NCBI GenBank assembly: GCA_964517215.1
Contig: CAZFBR010000221.1
Location: 1 to 5,626, forward strand
Direction of reading: 5' to 3'
Origin: CAZFBR01 sp035353495 [NCBI: uncultured bacterium]
GTDB lineage: Bacteria; DAOPZR01
Length of the DNA stretch: 5,626 bases
Shown here: in pieces, positions 4,684-5,626 of the stretch
How the letters are laid out: every line of letters begins with the position of its first letter
Position numbering within the stretch: position 1 is the stretch's first letter
Position numbers and translations under genes: made by a program
The notes under the pieces: generated by a model
Databases searched by the model: none
What the model saw: the letters and a program-made list of their open reading frames with translations, nothing else
What the model was told of the DNA's origin: nothing

Positions 4684-5626
4684 TCAGCGCTTGCGTTTGG
4701 CCGGTGCCGGTTTCTTCGCTGCCGGTTTTTTCGGGACCGGTTTCTTCGCCGCTGGTTTCACCGGAGCCGGCTTCTTGGCCGCCGGCTTCGTCGCAGGTTT
4801 AACCGCCGCTTTTGCCTTCGCTGCCGGCTTTGCCGCAGGTTTTGCCGCAGGTTTGGCTGCCGGTTTTGCTGCCGGTTTTGCTGCCGGCTTCGCCGCCGGT
4901 TTCGCTGCGGGCTTGGCTGCCGGCTTCGCTGCGGGTTTGGCCGCACCCGGTTTTGCCGCCGGCTTGGCGGCTCCGCCCTTGCGCGGCGCCCCCGTCCCCG
5001 CCACCGACCCGACCTTCTTCTTGTACTCGAACGCCAGCTGCGCCAGCTCGCGCACCTCATTCATGATCTTCTCGGCATTCAGTTGCGTGATACGATAATC
5101 ATCCTTCACCAAATTGCCGTTTGCCATGACATAACGCGCTTCGCTGCCGTCGCTCGCCCAGATCAGGTTCTCCACCACGTTATCGAGCCGCGTCGGGGTC
5201 AGGTTCGGCCGCCGCGTGTCCATCAGCACCAGGTCGGCATCCTTCCCCGCCTCCAGCGAGCCGCTGTTGAAGCCGAGCATGCGCGCCGGGATGCAGGTGA
5301 TCATTTCCAGCACCTGCTGCGCCGGCAGCAGGCCCGCGTTCTGGTTCAACGCCTTCTGGTACTGCGATGCGAGCCGCGCAGCGGCGAGGATGTTCTGATT
5401 GTCCGCGCTCCCCGAACCGTCGGTGGAGATCGCCACCACAATGCGCTTCTTGAGCATGTCCATGATCGGCGGCATGCCCGAGCCGAGAATGGTGTTGGCG
5501 AGCGGATTGTGTACCACGCGGGCGCCCCGCTTGGCAATCAGCTCGATGTCGTGCGGCGTGCAGTTCACCTGATGGGCCAGCACGGTCTTGCCGTCCAGGA
5601 TGCCGATGCGGTCAAAATACTCGACC
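4684..5626 (-). CDS. Amidohydrolase (MtaD/SsnA-type deaminase) with AAKP-repeat basic tail, N-terminus beyond window
   Basis: The C-terminal 313 residues of a metal-dependent amidohydrolase; the frame is open to the right edge, so the GTG at 5583 is internal. Family marks are LAHQVN (metal/substrate His; the usual form is AHCVH, so the second His is Asn here), VVHNPLANTILGSGMPP, the metal-binding Asp in ISTDGSGSADNQN, and the closing SLEAGKDADLVLMD and VIWASDG/VMANG-like strands. This group deaminates methylthioadenosine, S-adenosylhomocysteine, 5'-deoxyadenosine, guanine or triazines; the substrate cannot be told. The metal-binding HxH and the HxxxE/H region lie outside the window. After the usual C-terminal helix (ending EYKKKVGS), about 95 extra residues follow, mostly AAKP repeats, then KKPAPVKP-like units and a final KRKR. 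The fusion is in frame with no stop between. Such histone-H1-like tails bind nucleic acid or polyanions in other proteins. A terminator follows the stop. Confidence 0.9.
   Translation of the reverse strand, partial: VEYFDRIGILDGKTVLAHQVNCTPHDIELIAKRGARVVHNPLANTILGSGMPPIMDMLKKRIVVAISTDGSGSADNQNILAAARLASQYQKALNQNAGLLPAQQVLEMITCIPARMLGFNSGSLEAGKDADLVLMDTRRPNLTPTRLDNVVENLIWASDGSEARYVMANGNLVKDDYRITQLNAEKIMNEVRELAQLAFEYKKKVGSVAGTGAPRKGGAAKPAAKPGAAKPAAKPAAKPAAKPAAKPAAKPAAKPAAKPAAKPAAKPAAKAKAAVKPATKPAAKKPAPVKPAAKKPVPKKPAAKKPAPAKRKR
4820..4939 (-). repeat. 12-bp tandem repeat encoding AAKP units
   Basis: Ten consecutive 12-base units (consensus on the plus strand GCTGCCGGTTTT with variants) encode alanine-alanine-lysine-proline in the tail of the amidohydrolase. 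A less regular continuation runs to about 4972. Third codon positions vary between units (GCC/GCT/GCG, AAA/AAG), so the protein pattern is better kept than the DNA pattern. Some neighbouring units are identical and suggest recent slippage. Confidence 0.85.

Noticed and set aside
4046-5098. Plus-strand frame with long GFAAG repeats
   Set aside because: The repeat is simply the complement of the AAKP array in the real minus-strand gene. It crosses a terminator and two gene ends.
5216-5583. Start of the amidohydrolase at the GTG at 5583
   Set aside because: The frame stays open to the window edge, and the upstream residues (VEYFDRIGILDGKT) continue the family pattern, so the true start is outside.

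Overview
The window is a G+C-rich piece of bacterial chromosome, with G+C roughly two thirds by eye. Every gene I can support lies on the minus strand, so transcription runs from the right end to the left. It holds four complete and two partial protein genes. I see no rRNA, tRNA, CRISPR array, transposase or phage gene. The organism cannot be named from the sequence. Sigma70-type promoter elements, Shine-Dalgarno sites and GTG/ATG starts point to a bacterium. A dispersed CCCTC/GAGGG palindromic repeat and a lysine/alanine/proline tail would suit proteobacteria or similar high-GC Gram-negative groups, but this is a weak guess.

Layout in the direction of transcription. (1) 5626-4684: the C-terminal part of a metal-dependent amidohydrolase of the nucleoside-deaminase type (MtaD/SsnA/TRZ-ATZ group). 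It carries a tail of about 95 residues built from AAKP repeats and is followed by an intrinsic terminator. (2) 4683-4395: a spacer with several short perfect palindromes and no gene. (3) 4394-3255: a rhomboid intramembrane serine protease with two N-terminal zinc-ribbon-like modules. (4) 3244-3216: a near-consensus sigma70 promoter. (5) 3189-2371: 2-amino-3,7-dideoxy-D-threo-hept-6-ulosonate (ADH) synthase. (6) 2370-2205: a 166-base spacer with a 17-base direct repeat. (7) 2204-1212: 3-dehydroquinate synthase II. (8) 1211-879: a spacer with the dispersed palindromic repeat. (9) 878-309: a LURP-one-related (tubby-C-like) protein. (10) 306-1: a small GGQ release-factor-like protein, cut off by the window.

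The biochemical centre is the pair ADH synthase plus 3-dehydroquinate synthase II. In methanogenic archaea these two enzymes make 3-dehydroquinate without DAHP synthase and AroB. In Streptomyces griseus, homologues of the same two enzymes (GriI, GriH) instead make 3-amino-4-hydroxybenzoate. The bacterium therefore either uses an archaeal-type entry to aromatic amino acids or makes an aminohydroxybenzoate building block. The window has none of the later shikimate genes and no grixazone-like tailoring genes, so it does not decide between these. The most unusual proteins are the two chimeras: the deaminase with a histone-H1-like basic tail, and the zinc-ribbon rhomboid.
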